Positions 32,048 to 42,395 of a stretch of DNA of 64,000 nt are shown here, piece by piece; positions within the stretch are counted from its first letter, which is position 1, and every line of letters starts with the position of its first letter. The stretch is from Adiantum capillus-veneris. Its lineage: Eukaryota; Streptophyta; Polypodiopsida; Polypodiales; Pteridaceae. The stretch lies in assembly GCA_014529385.2 (NCBI GenBank), contig CM043958.1:144535734-144599733 (forward strand), given 5' to 3'. Below the pieces are notes generated by a model. That model did no database searches. It was not told the origin of the DNA and saw only the letters and a list, made by a program, of their open reading frames with translations. The position numbers were made by a program, and so were the translations under genes.

Positions 32048-33195
32048 GGGATTGTCCCCTTACTATGCATCGGGAGGCATTAGCGATGTCGCTATTGCCT
32101 TCCTCCTTTGTCTTCAAAAAGAACCCTTCGAGGGCCGTGGGACTGGACCCATTTCGAGTGCTGCCATGTCATCCGTTATGACCGCCAGCCTCCTCCTCAT
32201 GCGGGCGCACTACCGGGCAGGGCCACCATCATGCACGGCCCGCTAGGCAAAATCATCACCGAAACTCCGCCGCCTGCACTAGCGCACAGCACTGGAAGCG
32301 CCGCCAGCTACGCACTCCATAGCCCACGGGGGGGAGCTCTCAATCCCTTAAAACTATGCCAATGGGCTAACACCCCAACTCTCATACCCTTTGCTCTCTT
32401 CTCCCCATTGCGCCTGTGGGATTTATTCCCGCCACGTGGTAGCGCCTGGGTCATTTAGCCTTAAGGCATTGAAAATCTTACAAAAAAAACGTCCATACAC
32501 TGCTGTTTTGGGCCCACCTTTCCCGTGCTCCCATGTACCACTTGATGGTTGGAATCTCAAGCCGCCCAGCTGTGCCATATCTTCACCAAGCCGGCCTCGG
32601 GTCGTCGGGTCATGCAAACCTCACTGTCTTTTGACTACTCTCAGCTCGTTATCGGAGGCCACAAAAATATAAAAAATTATATGCATGCACCCCAAAAGCA
32701 ATCCCAAGCTTTGATCTATGGTACCTCGTTGACCGGGCATCCATAGACGTGGAGTCAGTTCCTGCCAACTCCACATGAAGCACCTTGCCTTCTAGAACTC
32801 CATCAAGACCCAGAAAAAAAACCCATGGCACGATTTCCAATGCGGTCAACTTGGCCCATAATTGGTCCCCGAAAAAACTTCAACTGGCCATAACTTGCTA
32901 TTCAGAGCTCTAATTTGCAATCCGAGAAGACATGCATGCTCCATAATTCAAGCTCTACACATGAATCTATTGACATCTGTCTGGGCCACCTATCCCCAGC
33001 TGCTAAACCTTCTAACTTTGAGCTCCAATATCTTGAGCATCGAGGCTCCGTTTGATGAGCCTTCTGGACCAACTTCTAGAGCACATCGAATGCTACATTC
33101 TAGAGCATTGACTCGGCACTTTGGGCACCTTGATCTCTCATCTCATCTAGACCACCCTTTAGCTCTTTTGTCCCTAAAAACTGCTTTAAACATAC

Positions 33196-33203
33196 ATTCC
33201 AGC
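33196..33203. repeat. MITE target site duplication ATTCCAGC, left copy
   Basis: Eight bases immediately left of the MITE, repeated exactly at 33,420-33,427. Confidence 0.92.
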
Positions 33204-33419
33204 CAGGGCTAGAAAAATATATTTTTCTCAACCGAAGAAAATAAGGGCAAACTTGAAATTCTACCGGTGTTTAGGTCAAAATTTGAAGCTTTTGCCGGTA
33301 TTTACACTAGAACTTGTGTAAATTTGCCGGTTTTCATCAAGGCAAGCTAGAAATCTAACCGGGATTTTATGATTTTAGCTGGTTAAAATACATTGTACCC
33401 CGGTTTTTTTCTAACACTG
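33204..33419. mobile_element. hAT-type MITE (216 bp) in H LTR
   Basis: Flanked by perfect 8-bp duplications ATTCCAGC (33,196-33,203 and 33,420-33,427). The ends read CAGGGCTAGAAAAATA and, inverted, CAGTGTTAGAAAAAAA, matching at about 13 of 16 positions. Eight-bp duplications and CA-G-G/T-G termini fit the hAT superfamily. The inside is AT-rich with several CCGGT/ACCGG motifs and has no ORF. The sister LTR has the uninterrupted site ATTCCAGCAACCC near 37,845-37,860. Confidence 0.92.
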
Positions 33420-33427
33420 ATTCCAGC
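33420..33427. repeat. MITE target site duplication ATTCCAGC, right copy
   Basis: Exact copy of 33,196-33,203, directly right of the MITE end. Confidence 0.92.
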
Positions 33428-33542
33428 TACCCTTTGGCTGCCCAGGACCTTGCTACCTTCCCTAGCCTTCTGCACTGCACCTGCCTACAGCTCTCGCTTG
33501 ACATAGACCACTTTCTAGCTTTGACCAACTTTGGTTGCACCA

Positions 33543-33556
33543 TCATTTCCCACCCC
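33543..33556 (-). promoter_or_regulatory. Element H polypurine tract
   Basis: On the minus strand GGGGTGGGAAATGA precedes the LTR start TGGTGCAACC. Element G has GGGGTGGGCAATGA in the same position. Confidence 0.8.
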
Positions 33557-33717
33557 ATCGTTGAACATCTATGTTCAACCACACATAAGTTTATTGTACT
33601 AAAAAACTGCACACCCGAAGCAATCTCTCTGTACACCGCAAAAACACCTAGCGTATGTACAAAACTGGCATCTGCTACCCGCTGCCTTTGTTCATGCGGG
33701 TTGTCCAACCCCTTGCT

Positions 33718-34119
33718 TTACCTGTCATCAACCATCAGGGTCAAACACTCGCATTGGTCTTCTCCATCCGCTTGTAACACCCTTGCATAGTGCCACACCA
33801 AGGCACATAACCAACTACGTATCCAAACCGCCAACAGCATACCTCTACCACTCCAAGCACTCATTGGCAAACTACCCACTCGCAACAAAGCACCTCCAAG
33901 AACACCAAATAGAGCACCATAGTGCCCACCATCCAAAGACATACTTATACCATTGCTCGCACCAAATAGACCTGACATACCTGACCCACCCTCCCATCCT
34001 TGTAAAGCTAGATCCTCATCTAGCAGATCCTGTACCTGCTCAACAGCCCATTGCACAGCCACTTTGATCACCATTCCTTTTAACCACCACTCACAAATCC
34101 CCTTGGAAAGATTAGACAT
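33718..34119 (-). pseudogene. Element H C-terminal ORF with W-W-L-K-G-M motif
   Basis: 133 codons sharing WWLKGMVIKVAVQWAVEQVQ, then DLLDEDLALQGWEGGSGM with element G (41,801-42,247). A Gly/Ser/Leu-rich middle and WHYARVLQADGEDQCECL near the end also match. I know no family for it. Conservation in two copies suggests it was a real part of the element's protein. The segment VIKVAVQWAVEQVQDLL would form an amphipathic helix. Confidence 0.6.
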
Positions 34120-34128
34120 CGCCTTGAA

Positions 34129-34559
34129 TTATGCATCACCTGTCATAGAGTGCACTGCCTGCGTAGGAAGCACCTCTATCTTTGACTTTGCACTGCCCTT
34201 CTCACCTGTCATGCACTCTATTCCAGCATTGTCGAGCTCCTCTTCGTCAACTGGCCCTTCAATGTCAAACAACACCACTCGCTTGTCAGCTGCAATCACT
34301 TGCTCTTCTATCGCTATATCACGCTCCACCAAGGAAGAGAGAAACACGTTCTTTATCGCATCATCCTTGTCTTCTTGCATGGCACGATTTTTTTATCCCT
34401 CTTGGCAAAACTTTGCACCTGTTGCACCACCATGGCACATTCCACAGCTACCTTCACCAACATGGCCATTAGCATGGCACCATAGATCACCTTTACCTGC
34501 TCTTCACCAGTAGGTCTAGACTTCTCCACTTGGTCTTCACTAGGCACCTCGGCTTGCAC
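34129..34559 (-). pseudogene. Element H middle ORF, repeated helix motif
   Basis: Two minus-strand frames. The first (34,559-34,353) has VIYGAMLMAMLVKVAVECAM and VVQQVQSFAKRDKK, matching VLCGTMLMMMLIKVAMEGAL / IAQQIQGFPKKER of element G. The second (34,380-34,129) is acidic (EGPVDEEELDNAG). The helix resembles the WWLKGM helix further on, implying an internal duplication. The product is unrecognised. Confidence 0.55.
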
Positions 34560-34565
34560 TTCGTG

Positions 34566-35051
34566 CTACTCCTCGCACACATTTACTGCTTCTCTACTCA
34601 CATGTAAGAGGTCAAACTTGTCATACCTAGATTGAGACGACTCGGTCTCCCAACTCATGTTTGCATCCATAGAGCTACTGTTACTCAACTCAATCTCTTC
34701 CTCTATTTCTAGCTCGGGAATCTCCTCTATCTTCACCACTTCCACCTTATTTACAAACCACACTCTTTGGTCTTTACCACACTTCAATGGAGCTTCTGTA
34801 GCCGCACTTTGATTCGACAGCACCTCCTTTGTCCACTTTGGAACCATTTGCACATCCTCCACAATTGGAACCGCTCTAGCCGGCATCTTCGGCATATGAA
34901 CCACCCGGTCTCTCTGTAGCCAAAGAATCTGTGGTTCTTCTTGCACTTGCACTTCTCTTTGCACCACCTGTGGCTCAGCTACCACTGCATGACGTTGTCT
35001 TGGCATCACTGCGCCTTGCAAACCCTTCCTAGCTTCATGCTTCTCCAACAT
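34566..35051 (-). pseudogene. Element H acidic linker after Gag
   Basis: 161 codons. It begins LEKHEARKGLQGAVMPRQRH, passes a Val/Gln/Glu-rich stretch and ends in an acidic Ser-rich region (EIEEEIELSNSSSMDANMSWETESS) that parallels SFWETSDEDRDTNWDTESEGS in element G. No enzyme motif is seen. Confidence 0.6.
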
Positions 35052-35600
35052 CTTTTTGGTCTACCCTCTCGCTAGAGCTACAAACTCTTTGTACTACATC
35101 GGGCCATTTATCTCCACCTTGTCATGCACTTCCTCATGTAGGCAATCCATGAATTTACTCAAGTTTTAAAATCTGGCATTTTCTACAGCAGTTACCTTGA
35201 TTAATTTCCCCCAAAAAGGGGCTTCGAACTCCCACTCGAACGCTTGAAAATCACCTTGCAAGCTTTGCTTCAACCCATCCAGCTTCCACTTTACTTCGTT
35301 CAGCTACACATCCGCAACATATTTGCTTTGAAAAGCTGCCTCTAGGGCTTCACAATATGCCTTTTCTTCTTCACCTAGGCCATCAAACCATAGCCTCGCT
35401 TTACTATGAACCATGAGCGGGAACACCTGTACCGCACCGTCTTCTCTCGATAGACCGCCTTGCAGCACGAACAATCCATAGTCTTGAAGCCAGGTTTCCA
35501 CATCTTCAACCCCAGTGAAAATGGGAAATCCCGCTCAAGCCATCACTAGCAGAACCTGCTCTTCAAAGGCCACACCTTTGGCATCACCAAAATCACCACT
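35052..35600 (-). pseudogene. Element H Gag domain
   Basis: The frame 35,501-35,304 has METWLQDYGLFVLQGGLSREDGAVQVFPLMVHSKARLWFDGLGEEEKAY, a clear retrotransposon Gag signature (W-L-x-D-F/Y...KA-x-WFDGL). After stops it continues LSKFMDCLHEEVHDKVEINGPM and YKEFVALARG toward 35,060. Gag would form the particle; there is no zinc knuckle in the readable part. Confidence 0.78.
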
Positions 35601-35630
35601 TCGACATTAACTAGCAGCATCAGCACGCTC

Positions 35631-35646
35631 CTCAGTGGGGGCACCA
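35631..35646 (-). promoter_or_regulatory. Element H primer binding site candidate
   Basis: On the minus strand TGGTGCCCCCACTGAG starts five bases inside the 5' LTR end. Element G has TAGTGCCCCCACTGAG at the same distance. I cannot name the primer tRNA with confidence. Confidence 0.7.
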
Positions 35647-35651
35647 AAAGA

Positions 35652-36661
35652 TGGAGAGGGGGAATGGGGGAACACACTCGACATAAACACAAGGGCCTCT
35701 CTATAGCTCAGAGTTTCTAGAGCACCTCTATCCTCTCAAAAAACACCTTCAAGAAACACACTTCTCACTAATAGACCACCGCCTGCTCAATTTCCACTGC
35801 TCACACACTCACAAATCCACCACACAACGTACACCTACTACCATGGTCTGTCTCCACCCTTGCACATTCACACAGGCGCTCAATCTCACTCTCTCAACAC
35901 AAAACACCATCGGTCTAGGGGGGCACACACATCCACACTGCTGGCACCGAGGGGAAACATAAGAGTAGGAGAAAGAGAAGGGGGGAAGGGGAAACGACGC
36001 AAGAGAAACACAATGGAGGCTTCACCTCTGCTCAAACACTCTTTACAACTCATTTACATCAAACAGTGCACCCACATGGTCGCTAGACAAGAAAACACGC
36101 ACTTGGGGCTTTGCAAGCACACAGCTCTGCACAAAAAATCCAACCCAAGAACTCACACAGACTCTCTATCTTGGCTCTCTGCAGGCTCATCGGCTCAAGG
36201 CCAAAAAATAAGCCTACTCTGGCAAAAAGCATGAAAAAAGGCTCAAAAATGGTTTATATAAGTGGGCATCTAGGCTCTCACTGGTCCACCTTGCATCCAC
36301 ATTTGGTAACTTTTGGAGGAGGTAGCCACCTTGCTTTCCTTTGCTCTCTTTCTCTTTCTTTTGCACTTGAGAGGGGGTGCATTAGCAACATCGTTAATGC
36401 CCCTAAGCATTTTTTAAATTCCCTTTTCCCTTATTTATTTTCACCCTTTTGAAGACCCCCTCTTCCACTGCCTCTTTGATTTCCCCCTTGACCACCTTTA
36501 TATCCGGCCCTTTCCTTGATCTATCCCCCACTTGCCTCCTCTCTCTCTCTATTTCTCTCTCCTCATTCTCCCTTTTGGTCCCGGCCTCCCTCCTTGCCTT
36601 TGCCTTTGCTTGGTCGGCCTTGAAACGGCCCCGCCCACTATTTGTACACATGGCAGCCTCC

Positions 36662-36730
<69 letters not shown>

Positions 36731-37968
36731 GCAGGACTGTCCCCTTACTATGCACCGGGGAGGCATTGGCCATGTCGCTAATGCCTTCCTCCTTTGTCTT
36801 TAAAAAGAACCCTTCAAGGGCCATGGGATCGGACCCATTTTGGTGCTTCCACATCATCATTTACGACCGCCAGCCTCCTCCTCACGCGGGTGCACTACCG
36901 GGCAGGGCCGCCACCGTGCATTGCTTGCTAGGCAAAATCGCCGCAGACTCACGTATTGGCCACGGGGGGAGCTCTCAATCCCTTCACACTATGCAAATGG
37001 GCTAACGCCCCAACTCTTATACTCTTTGGTCTCTTCTCCCCATTCTGCCTGTGGGATTTATCCCTGCCACGTGGCAGTGCCTAGGTCATTTAGCCTCAAG
37101 GCATTGAAAATCTTCCAAAAAAAACCTCCATACACTGCTTTTTTGGGCCCACCTTCGGCGTGCTCCCATGTACCGCTCGATGGTCGGAATCTCAAGCCGC
37201 CAAAGTCGTGCTAGATCTTCACTGAGTCGGCCCCAGGTCATGCAAACCTTACCATCTTCTGATTCTTCTGAGGTAGTTATCCGCGGCCACAAAAATCAAA
37301 AAAATTATCTCCATGCAGCCCTCAAAAAGCAATCCCAAGCTTTGACCTATGGTACCTCGTTGACCAGGCATCCAATTGACGTGCAATCAGTTCCTGCCAA
37401 CTCCACATGAAGCACTTTGCCTGCTACAACTCTGTCAAGACCCCAAAAAACCCCGATGGTACGATTTCCAATGCGGTCAACCTAGCCCATAACTGGCCCT
37501 CGAAAAAACTTCAAGTGGCTGTAACTTGCTATCCAGAGCTCTGATTTGCAATCCAAGAAGACAAGCATGCTCCATAATTTGAGTTCTACACATGTATCTG
37601 CTTACATCTGTCTGGGCCACCTGTCCCCAACTGCCCTCTCTGTCGGGGGTCTGTTAAGCCTTCTAACTTTGAGCTCCAATATCTTGAGCATCGGGGCTCT
37701 GTTGGACGAGCCGTCTAGAATGGCTTCTAGAGACATCAAACACTACATTCTAGAGCATTGACTCAGCACTTCGGGCACCTTGATCTCTCATCTCATTTGG
37801 ACCACCCTTTAGCTCTTTTGGCCTTAAAAACCGCTTTAAACATACATTCCAGCAACCCTTTGGCTGCCCAAGACCTCGGTACTTGCCCTAGCCTTCTGCA
37901 TTGCACCTGCCTGCAGCCCTCGCTTGGCATAGACCACTTTCTAGCTCGGACCAACTTTGGCTGCACCA
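35652..37968 (-). repeat. Element H 5' LTR
   Basis: 2,317 bp, starting in element sense with TGGTGCAGCC at 37,968 and ending CCCTCTCCA at 35,652, the same end as the LTRs of G. The (TC)n tract lies at 36,666-36,725. ORFs such as 36,449-36,781 and 36,532-37,005 run through the tract and are not conserved. Confidence 0.88.
36666..36725. repeat. (TC)n microsatellite in H 5' LTR
   Basis: 30 units, (GA)n in the sense of the element. Confidence 0.97.
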
Positions 37969-38325
37969 ACGTGTGTGATGATCAAGGAAATCTTGCTAGC
38001 TTGCATTGAAGTGTTCACACCATCCAAAGCTACAGACTCAACACTCCTGTCAACGGGTGACACTGTCACCACAATGACATATGATTTGTCAAAGAAGCCA
38101 TCTCCAGAGGTATTGCATATGCTCTATCAAAGGGTTATGTTCTTACCCAACTACCACATGCATGCTTTTGAGGAAGCCTTCTACACCGGGTTTTTTATGT
38201 ATGATACCAAAATATTTGGGCCCATAGTCACCTTGGGGTACAAGTTATACTTGAAGCTGCTAAAGCCCTAAGGATTCCATTGACACAAAGACAGCTTCTA
38301 CCAAAAGCAGAAGATCAAGACCCGT
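37969..38325 (+). other. Spacer between H and G: possible gene fragment
   Basis: 357 bp of non-LTR DNA between the two head-to-head elements. It probably belongs to the element I copy, since the sequence after G (44,164-44,202) leads into the I polypurine tract. A plus-strand frame to 38,271 reads VMIKEILLACIEVF, MTYDLSKKPSPEVLHMLYQRVMF, HMHAFEEAFYTGFFMYDTKI and VTLGYKLYLKLLKP, then stops. Composition is protein-like (helix-prone, aromatic), unlike the LTR ORFs nearby. I do not recognise it. It could be the C-terminus of an accessory ORF of element I or a captured host exon. Confidence 0.45.
38322..38325. repeat. Element G target duplication CCGT, left copy
   Basis: CCGT directly before the LTR start TGGTGCAACC; repeated at 44,164-44,167 after the LTR end CTCTCCA. 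Confidence 0.7.
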
Positions 38326-40085
38326 TGGTGCAACCAAAGTTGGTATGAGCTGGAAAGTGAATTATGTTAGGCAAAGGCTGCAGGCAGGTGCAGTGCAAAA
38401 GGCTAGGGTAGGTACTATGGTCATGGGCAGACTGGTGGTAGTGGAAATGTATGATTAAAGCGGGTTTTTAGGCCAAAAAGCTTCAAGATAGGTCCAGCTA
38501 CGATAGCAAGTGAAGTTGCCTGAAGTACCAAGTCGGTGCTGAAGCATGTAGTGTTTGATGTGCTTTGCAAGTTGGTCCAAACGGCTCCTCAAACGGAGTC
38601 CCGATGTAAAAGTTATGATTGCCCGAAGATGGAATGCTTTGCAGATCTCCGACGAGTAGGGCAAGTACGGACAAGTGGCCGAAAATGGGATTAGTGGGTA
38701 CACTTGTAAAACTCAAGCTGTGGAGCATGATGGACTTTTTGGATTATCAATCGGGCTTCAAACGGACAAGTTATGGCCTATGGAATATTTGCCGGGGGTC
38801 AGGTATGTGCTCACCGGGCCATGTTGGTAAGCGGGCTTATAGGAGTTCTTTTGAGCTTGCTAGATTTCTAGAAAGTGGCATGCGATATGGGAAGTCAATT
38901 GGAGTCTACGGTTCACTGATCAGGGTTGTGAGCATCGGGATACATCCAAGCCAAGCTCACGGACGACCAAGAAAAAAGGTGGGTCGGGTTTTTTTCCAAC
39001 AATATGGGTCGCCGTTTCAGGATGCGAGACAGCTGAAAGGTGGTGGGGTTCTTAGGATATAGCTTCGACGAGATGAAATTTGGTATGGTAGGACCGGTCA
39101 GGTAGTCGACAAACATGTGTAGGTAAAAGCACCAACCACATAGGAAATTGGCACTAAGAGCCCCTTGGCTTAAATGCAAAAGAAAAGGAAGGCCGGAAGG
39201 TTGCATAACCTTCCATAAAGAGAACGGCAAGTGGTGGTTGGAGTTTGGAGAAAAGGGGTTCTCAATACAAGAAAAATAAAGTCCTTCTTTTTGAAGATTA
39301 GCAGTGACGCCCGGGGTATTGCTTGCAAGAAGAGGTTTTAGAGGGCGGGTGTGAAGAAGGAAAAAAAGGGGAGGACGGCGTCTTCAGAAAAGGAGAGGTT
39401 TTCTTTTGTTTTTTCTAGAGCTCGAGGAAGAGGAAGAAGAAAGGCTTCGTGCATTCGGCGATCGAGGCTAGCACACATGATGTTCGTGAAGGTGCTCGAA
39501 AGAGAGAGGGCCTTGCAGAAGAAGGAGCCAGCGAGGGCTACCAAGAGGAAATGATGCTGCCGAAGTGAAGCCAGAGGTGAATTTTTCCGTCGAGGTTTGT
39601 GCCGACGGATTTGGTTTGTCGAGGGAGGTGTGTGTCCCTTTGTATGAAGCGGCGATGGCCATGGTGTAGCCTTGAGCACAGTTCATGGAGTTTGTACATG
39701 GTGTTTTCTTTTGAAGGAGAAGCTTCCACTACTGGTTTTGGCATCGTCTCTCCCCCTTCCCCCCTTTCTTCTTTGCTCGTCTTTAGGGTGTGTGGTGTCG
39801 GTATGTGTGAGCATGTGCGCCCCCCCGAGCTCCCTGTGTGTGTGAGAGAGAAAGAGAGAGAGGTGTTGAGATGTGGAAGAGCTGGAAGCGGGCAAGATTG
39901 GTGTGATCATTGTCTGAGGATTGTGCAAAGCGTGTGTGCATAGGGCAAAGTGCAGGCGTGGCTCTGCTAGTGTGAATCGTTTTTTTTTAAAGGTGATTTT
40001 GAGAGGATAGGGGTGCTCTGAATACCCTGAGCTATATAGGGACAGTTGTTTGTGTGTCGGGTGTGTTCCCCATTCCCCCTCTCCA
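38326..40085 (+). repeat. Element G 5' LTR
   Basis: 1,760 bp, TGGTGCAACC...CTCTCCA, highly similar to 42,396-44,163. A TATATAGG lies at 40,033-40,040, only about 45 bp before the LTR end. A GA-rich run sits at about 39,844-39,863. ORFs on both strands inside it (for example 39,338-39,679 minus) recur in the 3' LTR only by LTR identity. Confidence 0.92.
40033..40040 (+). promoter_or_regulatory. TATA-like box in element G 5' LTR
   Basis: TATATAGG in the context CTGAGCTATATAGGGACAG. The same context is kept in the 3' LTR near 44,111-44,118. Its place just before the LTR end would give a very short R-U5. Confidence 0.5.
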
Positions 40086-40090
40086 TCTTC

Positions 40091-40107
40091 TAGTGCCCCC
40101 ACTGAGG
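40091..40107 (+). promoter_or_regulatory. Element G primer binding site candidate
   Basis: TAGTGCCCCCACTGAGG, five bases after the LTR, matching the H site TGGTGCCCCCACTGAG except for G-to-A at the second base. Confidence 0.65.
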
Positions 40108-40148
40108 AGTACTCTGATTGCTCCTTGGTGATACGTTTGTAAGCAAAA

Positions 40149-40787
40149 ATGTGGCAGAGTGCTAGCCTGATTTTCAATTGTGATGAAGATACGGATGAGT
40201 GGCTGGCAGATTTTGAGTTATTTATGCTCTCATTGAACATGTGGAGTGATGAAGAAAAGCTGAAGACTGTGCCGCTTGAACTGCAAGGTAAAGCAAAGGC
40301 CTGGTTCGATGGTCTAGAAGTTGCAAATAAGCAGGATTGGGTTGGTTTTCAAGAGCAGTTTCTCTACAGGTTTTGCAAGGTGGTGTCGGCTACTGAAGCA
40401 GATATGAGGATTAAGAGCCTACGACAGGATGTAGGTGATGATTTTGATGCTTTTGTTAATAAGTTTGAAGCTTGTTGGAGTGATCAGGTTGTTGCCACCC
40501 AAGTGGTCAATGCGGATGGTTTCAAGCTGGAGAAATTCCTAGCTTGCCTATGTCCGCAAGTTCGAGATAAGGTGGATGATGAAGAGCCAAAGACTTATGC
40601 CGAGGCAGTCAGATTTGCCCGGGTGAAGAGCAGGAAAATGAAAAGAAAGCTGGAGTTAGGCTTGTTAAAGCCTGCAAATTGTGTGCCTGTTGAAGCAGCA
40701 ATTTGTTCTATGGGTCTGTTGAAGCAGCAATTTGTGTGCCTGTTGAAGCAGCAATTTGCCAGTGATGCGAAGTGTGGAGCCTGTTAG
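40149..40787 (+). CDS. Element G Gag
   Basis: 212 codons from ATG at 40,149, about 60 bp inside the primer site. The early part has NCDEDTDEWLADFELFMLSLNMWSDEEKLKTVPLELQGKAKAWFDGL, the retrotransposon Gag domain, then FQEQFLYRFC, SLRQDVGDDFDAFVNKFEACW and FLACLCPQVRDKVDDEEPKTYAEAVRFARVKSRK. The region after residue about 180 contains a threefold repeat of LLKQQF-type units (LLKPANCVPVEAAI, LLKQQFVC, LLKQQFAS). No zinc knuckle is present. Gag builds the particle in which other elements' RT would act. Confidence 0.85.
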   Translation: MWQSASLIFNCDEDTDEWLADFELFMLSLNMWSDEEKLKTVPLELQGKAKAWFDGLEVANKQDWVGFQEQFLYRFCKVVSATEADMRIKSLRQDVGDDFDAFVNKFEACWSDQVVATQVVNADGFKLEKFLACLCPQVRDKVDDEEPKTYAEAVRFARVKSRKMKRKLELGLLKPANCVPVEAAICSMGLLKQQFVCLLKQQFASDAKCGAC

Positions 40788-41614
40788 AGTAAGGCCTATG
40801 ATTGACTATATTCCTTGGGAATTACCTGTTGGTGAAGCGTCTATGCCGTTTGTGGAGGAGCTTGTCAGCGAAGATGAGGCTTTTATTGAAGAGAGCCTGT
40901 GTTTAGAGGAGTTAGCAAATGCCAAGTGTCCAGTGCAACTTGAAGGGGTGGAGCCTGCTCTTGTGGAGTGCTTGTATGAAAGGGTAACAAATCATGGCCA
41001 AATGGTAGGCGTCGAGAGGGTTGGATGAAGTAAGTGGGCACGACGATGGTCTGGTTTTTGTGGAGCAGCTAGAGGATGATGATGCTGATACCAAATCGGC
41101 CTATGGTGAAGATGATGAGACTACAAGCTCAAGCTTCTGGGAAACGAGTGATGAGGATAGAGATACAAATTGGGACACAGAATCCGAAGGGTCTATGTTG
41201 GTAAAGGTGAAGTTACCATGTTATGTGCATAAAGATGTGGTGGCCGCCACTATAAAGGATGAGCCGCTGATAGCATTGGAGCTTGGGAATAAAGACATGC
41301 AGGTGAGGGTGCTATGCGGCACCATGCTAATGATGATGCTCATCAAGGTAGCTATGGAAGGTGCTTTGATTGCACAACAAATACAAGGGTTTCCCAAGAA
41401 GGAGAGAGTTTTTGTGGCTAAGGAAGAAGAACAGGTTGAAGAAGATGGCAAGGGAGAGGCATCGGATACTTACCAAAGGGAAGAGCAGCTGCAATCGCCT
41501 ATGGATTTCACGTGTGGTGCCTTAGATACAGGTTCTTTTGGCCAGGAATGCATTGAAGATGAAACTGACTGGGGGTTTGATGACCCAGTGGGTGAGATGG
41601 ATGAAGAGACATAG
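40756..41614 (+). pseudogene. Element G post-Gag acidic region and first helix repeat
   Basis: Two frames: 40,756-41,028, acidic (EELVSEDEAFIEESLCLEELANAK), and 41,021-41,614 (197 codons) with DDETTSSSFWETSDEDRDTNWDTES, CYVHKDVVAATIKDEPLIALELGNKDMQ, then LCGTMLMMMLIKVAMEGALI and AQQIQGFPKKERVFVAKEEEQ. The last block is the helix repeat shared with H. The frame change between Gag and this part may be a mutation or an original overlap. Function unknown. Confidence 0.6.
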
Positions 41615-41631
41615 GGCTTCTAGGGAAAGCT

Positions 41632-42247
41632 TTGACTAGAATGCAGGTGATACGAGGGTCTGTCCCTCTACAGCTGGTAGTTTCTTTGGGAGAGCAAAAG
41701 TCTGTTGCTATGGTGGTATTGACAAAGGCATGTACGAAGGTGAGTATGGAAGCGATGGTGATCGAGGTGCCTATGTTGAAAGAGTTTCCTGCTAAGTGGA
41801 GTGGTTTCTTTTGAGCATAAAGATAAGTCCAAGGGTGTGGACTTGTTCAAGCTGTCAAAGGAAGTTTGCATATGGTGGTTGAAGGGGATGCTAATAAACG
41901 CAGTTGTGCAATGGGTGCAATGGGCTGTCAAGCAAGTACAAGATTTTCTTAAGGAGGATCTTGCTTTATATGGTTGGGAGGGAGGGCATGGTATGTTTCG
42001 TGTCAATGATGATATGTCTGATGGAAGTGGTGATGCTTTTGGTGGTGTTTTTTTGGAAGTGGACAATATGCCTATGAATGCTAGGAGCATTGGAAGCATG
42101 GCGAGGGAAAATTATGTGGATGATTGGCTATGTGCTGGGATGCATCACTATCGGAGGTTGTTGCATGTTGATGGTCGAGACCAAAGCCAAGTGCTTGACC
42201 CAGGTGGTGTCTATGTTGTAAAGCAGAGGGTTGGGCAACCCACATGA
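41632..42247 (+). pseudogene. Element G C-terminal region, helix repeats 2 and 3
   Basis: The frame 41,632-41,814 contains VVLTKACTKVSMEAMVIEVPM followed by LKEFPAKW, a weak relative of the LIKVAMEGALIAQQIQGFPKK repeat. The frame 41,801-42,247 (148 codons) has LSKEVCIWWLKGMLINAVVQ, WAVKQVQDFLKEDLALYGWEGGHGM and DDWLCAGMHHYRRLLHVDGRDQ, matching H 34,119-33,718. Conservation across two diverged copies argues for past protein function. Unrecognised. Confidence 0.58.
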
Positions 42248-42381
42248 ACAAAGGCAGCAGGTAGCAGATGCCAGGTTTTGTACATATTTTAGGTGTTTTG
42301 TGATGTGTAGAGACTTTGTTTTGGTGTGGCACTTTTTTAGTGCAATAAGCATGTTTGTGGTCGAACATAAATGTTCAACGC

Positions 42382-42395
42382 GGGGTGGGCAATGA
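42382..42395 (+). promoter_or_regulatory. Element G polypurine tract
   Basis: GGGGTGGGCAATGA immediately before the 3' LTR start TGGTGCAACC. Confidence 0.8.

Noticed and set aside
36403-37005. ORFs in the H 5' LTR (for example 36,449-36,781, 36,532-37,005)
   Set aside because: They span the (TC)n tract and are not kept in frame in the other LTR.
39338-40240. Minus-strand ORFs in the G 5' LTR and their echoes at 43,494-44,033
   Set aside because: Similarity between the two places is explained by LTR identity; sequence is low-complexity and antisense to the element.
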